From positions 1 to 64,000 of the forward strand of contig CAJQRK010000005.1 of NCBI GenBank assembly GCA_905612305.1: a stretch of 64,000 bases of DNA, read 5' to 3'. A program made the position numbers and the translations under genes. The notes under the pieces are model-generated. The model saw only the letters and a list, made by a program, of their open reading frames with translations, was not told the origin of the DNA and searched no databases. The stretch comes from an uncultured Flavobacteriales bacterium. Its GTDB lineage: Bacteria; Bacteroidota; Bacteroidia; Flavobacteriales; BACL11. Positions 53,534-63,150 of this stretch are shown piece by piece (positions within the stretch are counted from its first letter, which is position 1; each line of letters begins with the position of its first letter).

Positions 53534-54637
53534 TTAACTTGTCTTTACTTTATATATAACTCCTCTTTCTTCCAAATAATCTTTTACAAAGTTAAAATGT
53601 TCTCCTAAATATTCCGGAGGAGAAATCCCAATTTTATCATATTCTCCATTTACAACCAGATTAGCAACTGCGGTACAGGTGAATCCTGTTGTGCGCGCCA
53701 TGGAAATTATATCATCTTGAAAACGATCCAATAGATTATATTGATAGGTTACTGCCTTTCCATTTTCCGTTCCTTTGATGATAATACGCATTATGGTAAA
53801 ATCCTTATCTCCTTTTTTCATTTCCCATTTTGGAAATAATAATTTAGCAGTCATATCCACTGGGCGAATCATAGTTCCATTTATTTCAACTTCATTATAA
53901 GAGAAAAAACCACTTTCGCGCAATACTTTCAAATACTCCACGCAACCTGGGTAACGTAAAGTTTTTTCAATCATATTTGGCACATGAGCCATAGTTTTTA
54001 TCAGACTTCTTAATCCATCCGAATTCCAGCTTTCCAAAGTTCCTATTTCATCAAATTCAATTAGCTCTGTGTCTGATAAAGCTTCTTTAGTAATAGTGTG
54101 GCTATTTTGCACATAACGAGCGGGGCGAATGTATTCTTCAATTACATCAATTGGAGAAAAAACGGCTTGATACTCGTAAGGCCATTCTCTCTTTTCAGGC
54201 AAGCCACCCACCAAACATTCATAATCGTTAATTTCCATTTTTAAATCATGATGACCGAAAATAATATTCCCCATTCCTGGCGCCACTCCACAATCCATTA
54301 CAGCAACCACTCCTTTTTCTTTTGCTAATTCATCCAAACCAAAAGGATCTTCTGGATAAAAAGAAATATCTACAATGTTTTTTCCAGCTTCAATTACATC
54401 CTTCATCATTTTATACCCCATAAAACCAGGCACAGCTCCAACTACCAAATTAAACTCTTTTATAAGCTTGTGTAAAGTTGCAGTATTGGAAATATCAGCA
54501 CAAACGGTATTGATGCCGGCTAACTTATCTAAGTTTTTCTGTAAAATATCTACTGAGGTTACATTATGATTCTTAGCCAAATCTTTTGCCATCACTCCAC
54601 CAACTAATCCTGCTCCTAAAACAATAATATTCGCCAT
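53534..54637 (-). CDS. Saccharopine dehydrogenase-family protein (lysine dehydrogenase-like)
   Basis: NAD(P)-dependent oxidoreductase of 367 residues. The Rossmann motif is VLGAGLVGGVMAKDLAKNHN at residues 5-24. VGAVPGFMGYKMMKDVIEAG (about 86) and MDCGVAPGMGNIIFGH (about 134) belong to the saccharopine/lysine dehydrogenase family. The substrate could be lysine, saccharopine or carboxynorspermidine; the sequence does not decide. It is embedded between thyA (1-nt overlap, TAATG) and folA (1-nt gap), so it is translated with them. The link to folate metabolism is unclear. Confidence 0.85.
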   Translation of the reverse strand: MANIIVLGAGLVGGVMAKDLAKNHNVTSVDILQKNLDKLAGINTVCADISNTATLHKLIKEFNLVVGAVPGFMGYKMMKDVIEAGKNIVDISFYPEDPFGLDELAKEKGVVAVMDCGVAPGMGNIIFGHHDLKMEINDYECLVGGLPEKREWPYEYQAVFSPIDVIEEYIRPARYVQNSHTITKEALSDTELIEFDEIGTLESWNSDGLRSLIKTMAHVPNMIEKTLRYPGCVEYLKVLRESGFFSYNEVEINGTMIRPVDMTAKLLFPKWEMKKGDKDFTIMRIIIKGTENGKAVTYQYNLLDRFQDDIISMARTTGFTCTAVANLVVNGEYDKIGISPPEYLGEHFNFVKDYLEERGVIYKVKTS

Positions 54638-55431
54638 TATATTGCTACTTTTCCTTTAATGTGTGGGTGAAATTCATAATCGATTAACTCAAAATCATCA
54701 ATAGTGAAATCAAAAATACTTTTCACATTTGGGTTAATTTTCATATCAGGTAATTTCTTGCAATCTCTACTTAATTGTAATTCTGTTTGTTCAAAATGAT
54801 TCGTATAAATATGTGCATCACCCAAAGTATGAATAAAATCTCCAACTTCTAAATTACAGACTTGGGCTATCATCATTGTTAAAAGGGCATAAGATGCAAT
54901 ATTGAAAGGAACTCCCAAGAAGATGTCCGCACTTCTTTGGTAGAGTTGACAAGAAAGTTTGCCGTCTGCTACATAAAACTGAAAGAAAGCATGACAAGGA
55001 GGTAAAGCCATTAACTCAATTTCCCCTACATTCCAAGCACTTACAATAATTCTTCTACTATCAGGGTTGTTTTTTAGTGTATCTACTACTTGAGTAATTT
55101 GATCAATGTGTTTTCCATCAGGTGCTGGCCAACTTCTCCATTGGTAACCGTAGACATGACCTAAATTCCCATCTTCATCTGCCCATTCATCCCAAATACG
55201 AACTCCATTTTCTTTGAGATATTTAATATTGGTATCTCCCTTTAAAAACCAAAGTAGCTCGTGAATGATAGATTTTAAGTGTAGCTTCTTTGTTGTTATA
55301 CACGGAAACCCTTCTGATAAATCGAAACGCATTTGGTGGCCAAAAACACTTTTAGTGCCTGTTCCTGTTCTATCTTTTTTTAGCGTGCCTTCTTTCATCA
55401 CGCGTGTCATCAAATCTAAATATTGCCGCAT
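54637..55431 (-). CDS. thyA: Thymidylate synthase
   Basis: Methylates dUMP to dTMP using methylenetetrahydrofolate, yielding dihydrofolate. The catalytic Cys lies in [14 protein letters not shown] (about residue 146). Conserved blocks: [20 protein letters not shown] at residues 21-40, [39 protein letters not shown] and [12 protein letters not shown]. At 264 residues it equals the E. coli enzyme. It is upstream of folA, its metabolic partner. Confidence 0.98.
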   Translation of the reverse strand: MRQYLDLMTRVMKEGTLKKDRTGTGTKSVFGHQMRFDLSEGFPCITTKKLHLKSIIHELLWFLKGDTNIKYLKENGVRIWDEWADEDGNLGHVYGYQWRSWPAPDGKHIDQITQVVDTLKNNPDSRRIIVSAWNVGEIELMALPPCHAFFQFYVADGKLSCQLYQRSADIFLGVPFNIASYALLTMMIAQVCNLEVGDFIHTLGDAHIYTNHFEQTELQLSRDCKKLPDMKINPNVKSIFDFTIDDFELIDYEFHPHIKGKVAI

Positions 55432-55450
55432 TGTTTAGTTTATAGTTTTC

Positions 55451-57124
55451 TTAAATTAACATTCCTACAATTACAGCTGTAAATAAAGAGGCAAGGGTTC
55501 CTCCAATTAAAGCCAAAACTCCAAGTTTAGATAAATCCCCTCTTCTTTTTGGAGCCAGGGCTCCAATTCCTCCAATCTGTATTCCAATAGAAGCAAAGTT
55601 GGCAAAACCACACAATATATATGTGGCAATTATAATGGATCTTTGCTCTGCGAAATCTCCTGCATTTTTCATTTCCCCTAAGGACATATATCCAAAAAAT
55701 TCGTTCAACACGGTTTTCTGTCCTAATAGTTCGCCTACTAAAAACATATCCTCCTTGCAGACTCCCATAAGCCAAGCAATAGGAGCTCCAATGTATCCTA
55801 AAATCATGTTAAATGAAAGTTCAGGATATCTAGTGTTTATAGCAATCCAATCATTTAATGTAGTCCAATCTCCAACTTTAAAAAGTATAAAATTTGCCAT
55901 AGACATCAGTGCAATGAACACCAGTAGCATAGCTCCAACATTTACCGCTAATCTGAGCCCATCAGTTGTTCCTTGAGAAATTGCTTCTAATTCATTGCAA
56001 ACCACATCTCCACTATTAACTTCTAATTTCGTTTCAAATTTTTCTTTTTCTGGCAACAACATTTTTGCTGCCACAATAGCTGCTGGCGCCGACATTACAG
56101 AAGCCATTATAAGGTGAACAGCAAATTCTTCCCCTAACATTCCAATAAAAGCAGCTAACACTCCTCCGGCAATTGTTGCCATTCCTCCACTCATCAGGCA
56201 CAACATTTCCGACATAGTCATCTTATCTAAATAAGGTTTCACTAATAAAGGGGCTTCTGTTTGACCGAGAAAAATATTGCCTGCAGCAGCCACACTTTCT
56301 GGTCCTGAAAGTTTTAAAGTTTTTTTCATTAGCCAAGCAAATCCGTAAACAATTCTTGGTAAAATTTTCCAATAATAAAATAAAGAAGTAAGAGCCGAAA
56401 AGAAAATTATTGTCGGCAAAACCTGAAATGCAAATACATATCCAAAAGAATCTGACTTATCCATTAGGCCTCCAAATAGAAATTCAGATCCCTTATTTGT
56501 AAAATATATTATTTTTGCAAATCCCTTTGCAATAAAATTAAATAAATTAAAAACAAATGGCACTTTCAGAATAAGTATGGCAAATACTATTTGAATTCCT
56601 AATCCTTTGCCAACTAATACCCAGTCAATTCCCTTTCTATTTCTGCTAAATAAAAATGCGATAAGTAAAAGAGAAATTATTCCAAGAATTCCTCTTAAAA
56701 GTGAAGTAATAGAAAATCCGGAAGTTGCTATTGTAGTGGGCTCAATATATTTCTTAAAAGCATAATTTCTATTATCGTCATTTAAAACTAATTTATTATC
56801 TTGTAATTTAACTTTATAAACTCGTATTTTATGATAATGTAATTCCTCAGTATTAGGTGGGCCGTAATGAAAAGTTAATGATAATACTACCGCATCAAAT
56901 TCCCATCTTCCTTTTTCTTTTATCTTTTCTTTTTTTAACTCATATGAAAAAGTTCCGTCTTCATTTATTTGCATGAAATCCCCCTCAGATATTGTCTTCA
57001 GATTTTTGCCAGATTTAACTGTATCTGGAAGGATGTAATCATAATTCCATTTCCCAATAATTTCTTGCGAATAAGAGAAAATAGACAGTGTGAAAAAAGT
57101 AATCAGTAAGAATATTTTTCTCAT
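55451..57124 (-). CDS. CNT nucleoside transporter with N-terminal lipocalin-like domain
   Basis: Concentrative nucleoside transporter of 557 residues with an extra N-terminal part. Signal peptide about 1-19 (ending FSYSQ). Residues 20-130 (IIGKWNYDYI, GDFMQINEDGTFSYELKKEK, GRWEFDAVVLSLTFHYG) look like a lipocalin-like beta domain. From about 137 the CNT membrane core begins, with GIQIVFAILILKVPF, IFLGQTEAPLLVKPYL (about 286), MSGGMATIAGGVLAAFIGML and GFANFASIGIQIGGIGALAP. The E. coli NupC has no such domain (400 residues). It lies next to nuclease and thyA genes in a nucleotide-metabolism run. Confidence 0.9.
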   Translation of the reverse strand: MRKIFLLITFFTLSIFSYSQEIIGKWNYDYILPDTVKSGKNLKTISEGDFMQINEDGTFSYELKKEKIKEKGRWEFDAVVLSLTFHYGPPNTEELHYHKIRVYKVKLQDNKLVLNDDNRNYAFKKYIEPTTIATSGFSITSLLRGILGIISLLLIAFLFSRNRKGIDWVLVGKGLGIQIVFAILILKVPFVFNLFNFIAKGFAKIIYFTNKGSEFLFGGLMDKSDSFGYVFAFQVLPTIIFFSALTSLFYYWKILPRIVYGFAWLMKKTLKLSGPESVAAAGNIFLGQTEAPLLVKPYLDKMTMSEMLCLMSGGMATIAGGVLAAFIGMLGEEFAVHLIMASVMSAPAAIVAAKMLLPEKEKFETKLEVNSGDVVCNELEAISQGTTDGLRLAVNVGAMLLVFIALMSMANFILFKVGDWTTLNDWIAINTRYPELSFNMILGYIGAPIAWLMGVCKEDMFLVGELLGQKTVLNEFFGYMSLGEMKNAGDFAEQRSIIIATYILCGFANFASIGIQIGGIGALAPKRRGDLSKLGVLALIGGTLASLFTAVIVGMLI

Positions 57125-57727
57125 TTAATTCTCATTTCGTTTTTTTATTTCATCTCTTAATTCAGAGGCGTTTTCATAATCCTCCTCTTCAATGGCAATA
57201 ACCAACATTTTCTTTAGTTTATCCAAACTGAAAGTATGGACCCCTTGCGGTTCATCCATTTTATCATCTTCTTCATCAAGTGAAAATAGATCGTCTTCCT
57301 CACGGGAGCTATTTACAATAATTCCGGCTCTGGCAAGAATATCCTCATAAGTAAATACAGGACAAGAATAACGAATTGCAAGAGCAATTGCATCAGAAGT
57401 TCTTGCATCTATTTTTACTTCCTCTTCGGTAACTTTATGTTTGCAATGGAAAGCAGCATGAAAAATTCCTTCAATCAAAGTGTGAATAACAACTTTCTGA
57501 ATTGTGATATTATAGCTATCCCCAAAAGTTTTGAATAAATCATGCGTTAACGGACGGCCAGGTTCTTCGGTGCCGTCTAATGCAATAGCAATAGAACGAG
57601 CTTCACACCAGCCAATCACAATGGGCAATTGTCGCTTTCCTACAGTTTCGTTCAACAATAGTACATAGACATTGTTTTGTGAATCACTTTGGCGAATAGC
57701 CGCTATATTTAATTGAACAAGATCCAA
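57125..57727 (-). CDS. Bifunctional nuclease-family protein (DUF151) with UVR domain
   Basis: Protein of 200 residues. The N-terminal DUF151 domain (about 1-140) shows LPIVIGWCEARSIAIALDG and GRPLTHDLFKTFG, and ends in the ARTSDAIALAIRYSCPVFTY block. The C-terminus (about 165-198) is a UVR-type helical hairpin, LKKMLVIAIEEEDYENASEL followed by RDEI. In plants and Thermotoga related proteins have nuclease activity; the role in bacteria is not settled. It lies 2 nt after etfA and directly precedes the nucleoside transporter gene. Confidence 0.88.
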   Translation of the reverse strand: MDLVQLNIAAIRQSDSQNNVYVLLLNETVGKRQLPIVIGWCEARSIAIALDGTEEPGRPLTHDLFKTFGDSYNITIQKVVIHTLIEGIFHAAFHCKHKVTEEEVKIDARTSDAIALAIRYSCPVFTYEDILARAGIIVNSSREEDDLFSLDEEDDKMDEPQGVHTFSLDKLKKMLVIAIEEEDYENASELRDEIKKRNEN

Positions 57728-57729
57728 AT

Positions 57730-58677
57730 TTAGCTATTTAGTTTTTTAATTTCCTGAATTAATTTTGGTACAACTTCAAAAGCATCTCCTATAATTCCAT
57801 AATCAGCCGCTTTAAAGAATGGTGCTTCTGGGTCGGTGTTAATGGCTACCATTACTTTTGATGAATTTACGCCAGCCAAATGCTGTATAGCTCCTGAAAT
57901 TCCAATAGCAATATAAAGATCAGCAGTTACTACCTTTCCGGTTTGCCCAACATGTTCAGCATGTGGTCTCCATCCAATATCTGCTACTGGCTTGGAACAG
58001 GCTGTTGCCGCTCCTAAAACTTCTGCTAATTCTTCAATCATTCCCCAATTTTCAGGCCCTTTCAAACCTCTGCCACCTGAAATTACTATTTCAGCTTCCG
58101 AGAGGGAAATTTTACCGCTTGCTGTTTCTTGTCCTTGAATAGTGATAGCTCCTTTTTCATTAGCAGATGAAGTTTCAATACTGCAACTGCCACCGGTTTC
58201 AATTAACTGATAAGAGTTAGGGGTAAAGCAAAGGATAGCTTTTTCAGTATTTATTGTAATTAATTCAATTGCTTTTGATGAGAATGCTTTTCGCTTAACT
58301 GTAATGGGGGTAGTACTTTCTGCTAATGTAATTACATTACTTATTGCTCCCGCTTTTAGTTTTGCTGAAAGCCTTGGAGCAATCATTGTTGCTGTGTTTG
58401 TATTCGAAAATACAATAACACTAGCATTATTAGCTGCAGTAGCTATTGCATTTGTAGCGGCCTGGCTATCTCCTTTTTCTATTCCAGCACAAGTAATAAC
58501 TTTTGAAGCACCATAGCCCCCTAATTTATTCAACTGCTCATCACTTACCTGTCCTAAAGAAATAGCAATAACATCTGTTCCTAATAGTTTAGCGGTTTCG
58601 CTTGCATAAGAAACCGCTTCAAAACTACTTTTTCTAAAATTTCCGCCCCAACTTTCGGTATATACTAATACTGACAT
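57730..58677 (-). CDS. etfA: Electron transfer flavoprotein alpha subunit
   Basis: FAD-carrying subunit of ETF, which passes electrons from acyl-CoA and other dehydrogenases to the quinone pool. The C-terminal FAD domain carries the signature GGRGLKGPENWGMIEELAEV (about residue 200), TGKVVTADLYIAIGISGAIQ (about 253) and ATDPEAPFF-like NTDPEAPFFKAADYGIIGD. At 315 residues it is normal. It follows etfB by 19 nt and precedes the DUF151 gene by 2 nt. Confidence 0.95.
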   Translation of the reverse strand: MSVLVYTESWGGNFRKSSFEAVSYASETAKLLGTDVIAISLGQVSDEQLNKLGGYGASKVITCAGIEKGDSQAATNAIATAANNASVIVFSNTNTATMIAPRLSAKLKAGAISNVITLAESTTPITVKRKAFSSKAIELITINTEKAILCFTPNSYQLIETGGSCSIETSSANEKGAITIQGQETASGKISLSEAEIVISGGRGLKGPENWGMIEELAEVLGAATACSKPVADIGWRPHAEHVGQTGKVVTADLYIAIGISGAIQHLAGVNSSKVMVAINTDPEAPFFKAADYGIIGDAFEVVPKLIQEIKKLNS

Positions 58678-58696
58678 TTTTCTAATTTCTATTTAA

Positions 58697-59443
58697 TTAA
58701 ATAACTTTTGCTTCATTGTGCAATAAACTTACTAATTCTGCAACATTATCGGATTCTACTAATTTACAAGCTCCTTTTTCTGCTGGTCTCTCAAAGCTAA
58801 CTGAAGTTGTTAATTCCTCAGCTTCCTCCGCTTCGATAATCTCCAAGGGCTTTGTTCTTGCCTGCATAATCCCTCTCATGTTAGGAATTCGTAAGTCAGA
58901 CTCTTCAACTAATCCTTTTTGACCTCCTATTACTAAAGGTAAATCAGCGGCTAAAGTTTCTTTTCCTCCATCAATTTCTCTAGTTAAAGTTGCAGATACT
59001 CCTGAGATGTCCATGCCATTACAAGCATTTACAAATGCTAATCCTAAAATTTCAGCAATCATAGCGGGTACTGCGCCTCCGTTATAGTCCAAGGATTCTT
59101 TGCCAGCAATAATTAAATCAGCAGGATTTTCTTTTAAGTAGCTTGCAATTAAAGCAGCTGTTGAATAACTATCAGTAGCTACTTTATTAATTCTTATGGC
59201 ACTATCGGCACCAATAGCTAATGCTTTTCTAATCACAGGTTCGGCAGTAGCATCACCAACTGTAATTACTTTGACATTACCTCCGCTAGCTTCTTTCAAT
59301 AGCATGGCTTTTGTTAAGCCAAATTCATCATTAGGGTTTATTACAAATTGGATTCCACTATTATCAAATTTTGTATTATTTTGAGTAAAATTAATTTTTG
59401 AAGTAGTATCAGGAACACTACTTATGCAAACTACAATATTCAT
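58697..59443 (-). CDS. etfB: Electron transfer flavoprotein beta subunit
   Basis: AMP-binding subunit of ETF, 248 residues. Typical blocks: NIVVCISSVPDTTSKINF at residues 2-19, VINPNDEFGLTKAMLLKE, KALAIGADSAIRI, DLIIAGKESLDYNGGAVPAM and LREIDGGKE-like TREIDGGKETLAADLPLVIG. It heads an eight-gene run of the minus strand reaching the lipoprotein gene at 52190, with gaps of 20 nt or less throughout. The promoter is at 59470-59477. Confidence 0.95.
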   Translation of the reverse strand: MNIVVCISSVPDTTSKINFTQNNTKFDNSGIQFVINPNDEFGLTKAMLLKEASGGNVKVITVGDATAEPVIRKALAIGADSAIRINKVATDSYSTAALIASYLKENPADLIIAGKESLDYNGGAVPAMIAEILGLAFVNACNGMDISGVSATLTREIDGGKETLAADLPLVIGGQKGLVEESDLRIPNMRGIMQARTKPLEIIEAEEAEELTTSVSFERPAEKGACKLVESDNVAELVSLLHNEAKVI

Positions 59444-59469
59444 CTTTTTTTGATTTTATTAAATATGAG

Positions 59470-59477
59470 CAAATTTA
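59470..59477 (-). promoter_or_regulatory. -7 element (TAAATTTG) of the etfB operon
   Basis: Minus-strand TAAATTTG matches TAnnTTTG, ending 26 nt before etfB. It probably drives the whole eight-gene run. Confidence 0.6.
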
Positions 59478-59569
59478 ATAAAATGCAATAAAACGGACCA
59501 GTTTTTATGAGTAAAAACAAGTGACTATATTAATTAAGGCAGGATCTTATGAGATTTGTATAAAAATAC

Positions 59570-59577
59570 TATTTTTG
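59570..59577 (+). promoter_or_regulatory. -7 element (TATTTTTG) of the membrane pyrophosphatase gene
   Basis: TATTTTTG matches TAnnTTTG and ends 43 nt before the ATG at 59621. It is divergent from the etfB promoter in the same 177-nt gap, which shows no other signal. Confidence 0.6.
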
Positions 59578-59620
59578 CACACATTTTAAAAACAAAAATT
59601 AATTAACAAAAAATAAAAAA

Positions 59621-61807
59621 ATGGAAGAGATTTTAAGTCACATTATTGACTACTTACCTTTTTTTGGGTTACTTGCCTTAAGCTTTGTAATCTGGAAAAA
59701 TGCGTGGGTATCTAAGCAAGATGAAGGGGATGAGAAAATGAAAAGGATAGCAAAGAATATTGCTGACGGAGCAATGTCTTTCTTAAAAGCAGAATACAAA
59801 GTGCTATCTGTATTTGTATTTGCTGTTGCAATCCTTTTATATTTTAAAGGTAAAAGTGATGTAAAAGAAATTGAAGGAGAAATCATACATATTTCAAGTG
59901 GAATGGTTGCATTGTCTTTTGTTGTGGGTGCTATTTGTTCTGCTCTTGCTGGTTTTATTGGAATGAAAGTTGCAACAAAAGCAAATGTTAGAACTACGCA
60001 GGCTGCCAAAACTTCATTAGGAAAAGCTTTGGAAGTAGCATTTTCTGGAGGTGCTGTAATGGGACTTGGAGTTGTAGGATTAGGAGTATTAGGATTAAGT
60101 TCTTTATTATGGTTTTATGGAGACACATACCAAATGGTTATAGACGGTTCTGTAAATCACTCTAATTTAGAAAAAGTATTAAATATATTAGCAGGATTCT
60201 CATTGGGAGCTTCTTCCATTGCATTATTTGCAAGAGTTGGTGGCGGTATCTATACTAAAGCTGCAGATGTTGGTGCTGACCTTGTTGGTAAAGTAGAAGC
60301 GGGAATTCCAGAAGATCATCCCTTAAACCCAGCAACAATTGCTGATAATGTAGGTGATAATGTAGGTGATGTTGCCGGAATGGGAGCTGATTTATTTGAA
60401 TCATATGTTGGTTCAATTATTGCAACTATGGTACTTGGCGCTACTTTAACTGGAGTTACATTTCATGATGGGATGGGGGCCGTTTACTTACCATTAGTAT
60501 TGGCTGCTGCCGGAATTATAATGTCAATTATTGGAACATTTTTTGTAAAAGTTAAAGATGGAGGATCTCCTCACAGAGCTTTAAATATTGGCGAGTTCGG
60601 ATCAGCCGCACTTATGATTGTGGCTTCTTGGTTTATTATTAATGCTATGTTACCAGACACATTTATGGATGGAGAAACTTCTTATACTAACATGGGAGTA
60701 TTTTATGCAACTATTACTGGTTTGGTAGCAGGATTATTAGTAGGTAAAGCAACTGAAATGTACACGGGTACAGGTACAAAAGCTGTAAATTCTATTGTAA
60801 AACAATCTGAAACAGGATCAGCGACAACTATTATTGCTGGTTTAGGTGTTGGCATGATGTCAACAGCTATTCCTATTTTATTAATTGCTACAGCTATTAT
60901 AGTGTCTCACCATTTTGCTGGAATGTATGGTATTGCAATTGCTGCAGTAGGAATGCTTGCTAATACTGGTATTCAATTGGCTATAGATGCTTATGGACCA
61001 ATTTCTGATAATGCTGGTGGTATTGCTGAAATGGCAGAACTTCCTTCTGAAGTTAGAGAAAGAACTGACAAATTAGATGCTGTAGGAAATACAACTGCTG
61101 CAATTGGTAAAGGATTTGCAATTGCATCCGCTGCACTTACAGCACTTGCTTTATTTGCTGCATTTATGAAAACTGCTGGAATTACAACAATTGATGTAGC
61201 TAACCCAGTTGTAATGGCTGGTTTATTAATTGGGGCAATGCTGCCATTTGTATTCTCTGCAATGGCAATGAATGCAGTTGGTAGAGCTGCAATGGCAATG
61301 ATTGAAGAAGTGAGAAGGCAATTTAGAGATATTCCTGCACTTAAAGCAGCCTTAGAAGTAATGAGAAAATATGATTCTGACATGAGCAAAGCTACTCCAG
61401 AAGACAGAGCTATATTTGATGCTGCTGATGGAGTTGCAGAATACGATAAATGTGTTGATATTTCTACAAAAGCATCTATTAAAGAAATGGTAATGCCAGG
61501 GTTGCTTGCAATTATTGTTCCTGTTGCTATAGGTTTTGGTGGTGGAGCTGAAATGCTAGGAGGTTTACTTGCAGGAGTTACATCTTGTGGTGTGCTTATG
61601 GCAATTTTCCAATCCAATGCAGGTGGGGCTTGGGATAATGCTAAAAAAACAATTGAAGAAAAAGGAGGTAAAGGAACTGAAGCTCATAAAGCGTCAGTTG
61701 TTGGTGATACTGTTGGAGATCCATTTAAAGACACATCTGGCCCTTCATTAAATATATTATTAAAATTAATCTCAGTTGTAGCTCTTGTAATTGCATCATC
61801 TTTATAA
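59621..61807 (+). CDS. hppA: K+-dependent membrane pyrophosphatase (Na+- or H+-pumping)
   Basis: Integral ion pump driven by pyrophosphate hydrolysis, 728 residues with about 16 membrane segments. The substrate site reads [20 protein letters not shown] (about residue 221), [20 protein letters not shown], and the C-terminal [20 protein letters not shown]. The motif [10 protein letters not shown] has Ala493 and Gly496 where K+-independent enzymes have Lys and Thr, so this is the K+-dependent class. Whether it pumps Na+ or H+ depends on the position of a membrane Glu that I cannot place by eye; many marine K+-dependent forms pump Na+. Followed by a lipoprotein gene 28 nt away. Confidence 0.95.
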   Translation: MEEILSHIIDYLPFFGLLALSFVIWKNAWVSKQDEGDEKMKRIAKNIADGAMSFLKAEYKVLSVFVFAVAILLYFKGKSDVKEIEGEIIHISSGMVALSFVVGAICSALAGFIGMKVATKANVRTTQAAKTSLGKALEVAFSGGAVMGLGVVGLGVLGLSSLLWFYGDTYQMVIDGSVNHSNLEKVLNILAGFSLGASSIALFARVGGGIYTKAADVGADLVGKVEAGIPEDHPLNPATIADNVGDNVGDVAGMGADLFESYVGSIIATMVLGATLTGVTFHDGMGAVYLPLVLAAAGIIMSIIGTFFVKVKDGGSPHRALNIGEFGSAALMIVASWFIINAMLPDTFMDGETSYTNMGVFYATITGLVAGLLVGKATEMYTGTGTKAVNSIVKQSETGSATTIIAGLGVGMMSTAIPILLIATAIIVSHHFAGMYGIAIAAVGMLANTGIQLAIDAYGPISDNAGGIAEMAELPSEVRERTDKLDAVGNTTAAIGKGFAIASAALTALALFAAFMKTAGITTIDVANPVVMAGLLIGAMLPFVFSAMAMNAVGRAAMAMIEEVRRQFRDIPALKAALEVMRKYDSDMSKATPEDRAIFDAADGVAEYDKCVDISTKASIKEMVMPGLLAIIVPVAIGFGGGAEMLGGLLAGVTSCGVLMAIFQSNAGGAWDNAKKTIEEKGGKGTEAHKASVVGDTVGDPFKDTSGPSLNILLKLISVVALVIASSL

Positions 61808-61835
61808 ATAATACACTGAACAATAAATAAATATT

Positions 61836-62384
61836 ATGAAGACTATATTAAAATTATTATATGCAGTTATAATTACTGTATTACTAGTAAGTTGTGGAGG
61901 AAATGATAAAACTACTGATGGTCCTAAGCTTGAAAATGCATTAGTTAAAGATAGTAAAATTACAGAAAGTCTAGAGAAAAAATCTGCACTTTATGGAAAA
62001 GCAGAGAGTTTTGACTTTAATTTCTCAAAAGGAGATAATTTTAAGAAATTCAATATTACAATGATTGTTGTATCTGCAGATATGAATTGTACTGCAGAGG
62101 CTAAGTTATGTGAAGAAATATCTAGCTTTATTGGAGGCAATAAATTAGTTTTTAGTTCTTCAGAGGAATATGCTTTAAGAGAGGAAGAATCACCCGAATA
62201 TAGAATGATGCAAAAAGGAACTATTGAGATTAATGATAATACTTATGGCGGAACTCTATATTATAATGGAGACGGGAGTAATAAAGTATCAGCATGGTTT
62301 TATGGCAAGTTAATTTTCGAATTACCTGCAATAAAATCACTAAAAGGGGAGCCATTAATAATCGAAATAAAAGGGAAGAAATAA
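61836..62384 (+). CDS. Hypothetical lipoprotein
   Basis: Predicted lipoprotein of 182 residues; lipobox LLVSC with Cys20 followed by GG. The mature part is charged and beta-rich (FDFNFSKGDNFKKFNITMIV, GTIEINDNTYGGTLYYNGDG), and no known domain is seen. It ends IIEIKGKK. Function unknown. It lies 28 nt after hppA and before a strong terminator, so it is probably co-transcribed with the pump, but I see no reason in the sequence for a functional link. Confidence 0.75.
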   Translation: MKTILKLLYAVIITVLLVSCGGNDKTTDGPKLENALVKDSKITESLEKKSALYGKAESFDFNFSKGDNFKKFNITMIVVSADMNCTAEAKLCEEISSFIGGNKLVFSSSEEYALREEESPEYRMMQKGTIEINDNTYGGTLYYNGDGSNKVSAWFYGKLIFELPAIKSLKGEPLIIEIKGKK

Positions 62385-62398
62385 TTTCAAATTATAAT

Positions 62399-62432
62399 AA
62401 AAAAAGCCCCTCAGATGAGCGGCTTTTTTTTT
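62399..62432. terminator. Bidirectional terminator between lipoprotein and deoxynucleoside kinase genes
   Basis: Stem GCC-CTCA/TGAG-GGC with one internal C-C mismatch and a GA loop, flanked by a run of A on the left and a run of T on the right. Symmetric flanks let it serve both converging genes. Confidence 0.85.
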
Positions 62433-62451
62433 ATTACTTATTATTAGATAA

Positions 62452-63066
62452 TTAGAATAATCCATTTATTTCAGCATCTATCTTTTCAATAATTTTTCCT
62501 AAATCTTCTTCCTCATCTGCAAAATTCATATCATCAACATCAATAATCAAAATCTTACCTTTCGTGTATTCTCCAATCCACGCCTCATATCTTTCATTAA
62601 GTCTTGTTAGGTAATCTAAACGAATACTAGTTTCATATTCTCTCCCTCTTTTTTGGATTTGCCCTACAAGGGTAGGTACTGAAGCTCTTAAATAAATAAG
62701 TAAATCAGGAGATTTAATAAATCCATCCATTAAATTAAAAAATTCCATATAATTATCAAAATCTCTTGAGCTCATTAATCCCATAGCATGTAAGTTGGGT
62801 GCGAAAATAAATGCATCTTCATATATTGTTCTGTCCTGAACATATTTTTCCCCACTTTCCCTTATATTAATAATTTGTCTAAATCTGCTGTTTAAAAAAT
62901 AAACTTGTAGGTTGAACGACCACCTTTGCATGTCTTTATAAAAATCATTTAAGTAAGGGTTGTTTTCCACATCTTCATAATGCGCTTCCCATTTGTAATG
63001 TTTAGAAAGTTTAGTTGTTAAGGTTGTTTTTCCAGAACCAATATTTCCAGCAATTGCTATGTGCAT
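62452..63066 (-). CDS. Deoxynucleoside kinase
   Basis: Phosphorylates deoxynucleosides in the salvage pathway, 204 residues. The P-loop IAGNIGSGKTTLTTKL (residues 5-20) and AHYEDVENNPYLNDFYKDMQ (about 33) belong to the dCK/dGK/dNK family. YVQDRTIYEDAFIF (about 93) is the DRS-like motif, and RLDYLTRLNERYEAWI (about 158) the lid region. The specificity (dA, dG or dC) cannot be told. It is converging with the hppA-lipoprotein unit. With the nucleoside transporter it gives a complete uptake-and-trap route. Confidence 0.92.
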   Translation of the reverse strand: MHIAIAGNIGSGKTTLTTKLSKHYKWEAHYEDVENNPYLNDFYKDMQRWSFNLQVYFLNSRFRQIINIRESGEKYVQDRTIYEDAFIFAPNLHAMGLMSSRDFDNYMEFFNLMDGFIKSPDLLIYLRASVPTLVGQIQKRGREYETSIRLDYLTRLNERYEAWIGEYTKGKILIIDVDDMNFADEEEDLGKIIEKIDAEINGLF

Positions 63067-63150
63067 ATTTAAAATTTTCGTCTAAAGTAAAAAAAGATAT
63101 CCTACCGTATGTGTAAAATGCAATTTAGCAAACTAATTTGTTGAAAACTT

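Noticed and set aside
60991..61617. 208-codon antisense open frame inside the membrane pyrophosphatase gene
   Set aside because: Repetitive Ala/Ile/Ser composition reflects the reverse complement of the hppA membrane helices; no promoter or start context supports it.
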